Made by a program: the position numbers and the translations under genes. 7,584 nt of DNA from a candidate division BRC1 bacterium ADurb.BinA292 (GTDB lineage Bacteria > Sumerlaeota > Sumerlaeia > MVZB01): positions 1 to 7,584 of the forward strand of contig MVZB01000160.1 in NCBI GenBank assembly GCA_002068205.1, in the 5' to 3' direction. Positions 6,175 to 7,584 of the stretch are shown piece after piece. The notes beneath the pieces are model-generated. The model made no database searches, was not told the origin of the DNA, and saw nothing but the letters and a program-made list of their open reading frames with translations. Positions within the stretch are counted from its first letter, which is position 1; every line of letters begins with the position of its first letter.

Positions 6175-6250
6175 TTTCGTGCCCATTCGTATCTTTCGTG
6201 ATCTAATTATCCTCCGCCCACTCCCCCCACCCACCTTTCGTCCCTTTCGT
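6175..6250. repeat. Degenerate TTTCGT units at roughly 9-10 base spacing
   Basis: CGT, mostly as TTTCGT or TTCGT, recurs at 6178, 6188 and 6197, and again at 6239 and 6248, giving spacings of 10, 9 and 9. An AT-rich and then C-rich stretch separates the two clusters. The units resemble the phased GTCC units before aspC in period and position, just upstream of the next gene. Confidence 0.55.
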
Positions 6251-6258
6251 GACGGCCG

Positions 6259-6287
6259 TTGCGCCGCCGCGACCGTTTCGCTAGGCT
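6259..6287 (+). promoter_or_regulatory. Weak candidate promoter of the dapL-like gene
   Basis: TTGCGC (6259-6264) and TAGGCT (6282-6287) are 17 bases apart, each matching the consensus at only 3 of 6 positions. If used, transcription would start near 6294, just before the hairpin at 6297-6316. Confidence 0.2.
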
Positions 6288-6296
6288 AGGGCCAAA

Positions 6297-6316
6297 CCCG
6301 CCATCCGCTCGGCGGG
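6297..6316 (+). promoter_or_regulatory. GC hairpin in the dapL-like leader
   Basis: CCCGCC (6297-6302) and GGCGGG (6311-6316) form a perfect 6-bp GC stem with an 8-base loop, 30 bases before the ATG. It could be a leader structure near the mRNA 5' end or a DNA operator. No U-tract follows and no known riboswitch was recognised. Confidence 0.35.
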
Positions 6317-6332
6317 CGACATGTTCCATGCC

Positions 6333-6336
6333 GGAG
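6333..6336 (+). promoter_or_regulatory. Shine-Dalgarno site of the dapL-like gene
   Basis: GGAG sits 10 bases before the ATG at 6347. The nearby ATGs at 6321 and 6328 are in other frames, so 6347 is the only suitable start. Confidence 0.55.
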
Positions 6337-6346
6337 TCACCCTCTC

Positions 6347-7584
6347 ATGACGACCTCGAGCGCCCCGCAGGCGCCCTCCGCCGCCCAATCCGCACCCGAT
6401 CCCTGGTTTCAGAATCTCTTCGCCGCGCGCATCGGCGGCGCCCAGTATGGCAAGAGCAACGCCATCTATAAGTTCGAGAAGATCAAGCGGGCGAAACGGG
6501 CGGCGCTGGCGGCGCACCCCGAAACCCGGCTCCTCGATTTCGGCATCGGCGAGAACGACGAGATGGCCCACCGCCCCGTGCGCGATCGCCTCAAGCGCGA
6601 AGTCGACGACCCCGCCAACCGCGGCTACGCCGACAACGGCATTCAGGAATACAAGGACGCGGCGGCGCGCTACATGGCCCGCGAATACGGCGTCCAGCTC
6701 GACCCCGCGACCCAGATCAATCACTGCATCGGCTCCAAACCCGCCCTCGCCCTCCTCCCCGGCATGCTCATCAACCCCGGCGACTTCTGCATCATGACCG
6801 TCCCCGGCTACCCCGTCGCCGGCACCTGGACCCGCTATTTCGGTGGCGAGGTATATAACGCCCCGCTCGAGCCGGCCAACAACTACCTGGTCGATCTGGA
6901 CGCCATCCCGGACGAGATCCGCCGCCGCGCCAAACTCATGGTCCTCAATTATCCCAACAGCCCCACCGGCGCCCTGGCCGACGAGGATTTCTTCAAGCGA
7001 GTCATTGCATTCGCTCACGTAAACCGTCTGATCGTCGTCAACGACGCCGCCCACCTGCCGCTCACCTATGGCCGCAAGCCGTTGAGCTTCCTCGCCGTCG
7101 ACGGCGCGCTCGAGGTCGGCCTTGAAACCCACACGATGAGCAAGGGCTGGGACATGATCGGCTGGCGCCTGGGCTTCGTCGCCGGCCATCCCCGGCTGGT
7201 CGCCGCCTACGCCGACATGAAGGACAACTCCGACTCCGGCCAGTTCATCGCGATCCAGAAGGCCGGCGTCGCGGCGCTCGACGATGCCGCCCTGCTGCCG
7301 GCGATCCGCGCCAAATACGAGCGCCGCCTGCGCAAGCTCGTCGATGCGCTCCGCGAACTGGGCTTCGATGCCAATATGCCCGGCGGCACCTATTTCCTGA
7401 TGGTCAAGGCCCCCCGCGGTGTCGAGGGCGGACCCCGCTTCGACGATGCCGAAGCCGCCAGCCAGTGGCTCATCCGCGAAAAAATGGTCTGCACCGTCCC
7501 TTACGCCGAGGGCGAAATGCTGCGCTTCTCCACCACCTATCGCGTCGACGGCGAGGCGGGCGAAGACGCTCTGATGGCCGAACT
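6347..7584 (+). CDS. dapL: LL-diaminopimelate aminotransferase-like enzyme (runs off right edge)
   Basis: This is a fold-type I, class I/II PLP-dependent aminotransferase. The visible 412 residues run from the ATG at 6347 past the last conserved block, so little is missing. After a 19-residue Ala/Ser/Pro-rich leader come GGAQYGKSNAIYKFEKIKRAK (residues 30-50, first 20 decisive), LLDFGIGENDEMAHRPV (62-78) and NRGYADNGIQEYKDAAARYM (91-110). PLP-contact motifs follow: NYPNSPTG with N204, D233 in VNDAAH, the Schiff-base lysine K266 in THTMSKGWDMIGWRLGF with R274, and R393 in LRFSTTY, which should bind the substrate carboxylate. The blocks resemble proteins annotated as LL-diaminopimelate aminotransferase in Verrucomicrobiota and Planctomycetota. 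Such enzymes convert tetrahydrodipicolinate and glutamate to LL-diaminopimelate, which feeds lysine and peptidoglycan synthesis. At the position where most relatives have DxxY, this protein has His236. The family placement is secure; the substrate is an inference. Confidence 0.8.
   Translation, partial: MTTSSAPQAPSAAQSAPDPWFQNLFAARIGGAQYGKSNAIYKFEKIKRAKRAALAAHPETRLLDFGIGENDEMAHRPVRDRLKREVDDPANRGYADNGIQEYKDAAARYMAREYGVQLDPATQINHCIGSKPALALLPGMLINPGDFCIMTVPGYPVAGTWTRYFGGEVYNAPLEPANNYLVDLDAIPDEIRRRAKLMVLNYPNSPTGALADEDFFKRVIAFAHVNRLIVVNDAAHLPLTYGRKPLSFLAVDGALEVGLETHTMSKGWDMIGWRLGFVAGHPRLVAAYADMKDNSDSGQFIAIQKAGVAALDDAALLPAIRAKYERRLRKLVDALRELGFDANMPGGTYFLMVKAPRGVEGGPRFDDAEAASQWLIREKMVCTVPYAEGEMLRFSTTYRVDGEAGEDALMAE

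Larger units (their letters stand above)
6108..6346. other. Repeat-bearing gap between the two aminotransferase genes
   Basis: These 239 bases hold no credible gene. They contain a nested inverted repeat after the stop codon, the second copy of the 26-bp element, TTTCGT/TTCGT units at roughly 9-10 base spacing, an isolated AT-rich patch (6201-6210) without a matching -35 box, a weak promoter-like pair, a GC hairpin and the ribosome-binding site of the next gene. The layout parallels the gap after alaS. Confidence 0.6.

Overview
The window is GC-rich chromosomal DNA. Its coding strands end most codons in G or C, and this produces long antisense shadow frames. It looks like an ordinary housekeeping stretch from a free-living bacterium. 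The style of the alanyl-tRNA synthetase, the LL-diaminopimelate aminotransferase-like protein and RNase J, together with short degenerate intergenic repeats, suggests the Planctomycetota/Verrucomicrobiota/Lentisphaerota neighbourhood or a related candidate phylum. That placement comes from remembered family resemblance and is only tentative.

Layout. On the minus strand at the left edge is the N-terminal part of RNase J (1-270, running off the window). It is preceded in the direction of transcription by a response regulator (299-1576). Only 28 bases separate the two, so they are probably one transcript. The regulator has a complete receiver domain and a long helical C-terminal region ending in an R-N-x3-H motif of the kind found in HEPN RNases. 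A 236-base divergent region (1577-1812) follows and carries a good sigma70-type promoter for the plus-strand gene alaS (1813-4599). After a 299-base repeat-bearing gap come an AspC-type aspartate aminotransferase (4899-6107), a second repeat-bearing gap of 239 bases, and a second fold-type I aminotransferase resembling LL-diaminopimelate aminotransferase (6347 to the right edge, nearly complete).

How the genes fit together. The plus-strand genes serve amino-acid metabolism and translation. AlaRS charges tRNA-Ala. The aspartate aminotransferase supplies aspartate, the precursor of the lysine/diaminopimelate pathway. The DapL-like enzyme would make LL-diaminopimelate directly from tetrahydrodipicolinate. 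The 239-299 base gaps and separate candidate promoters suggest that these three are separate transcription units. The minus-strand pair links a signalling protein to RNA decay.

No mobile element, CRISPR array, tRNA or rRNA was seen. The points most worth a second look are the receiver-HEPN-like protein joined to RNase J, and the two post-gene gaps. Those gaps share a near-identical 26-bp element and phased 7-bp and roughly 9-bp CGT/GTCC repeats.
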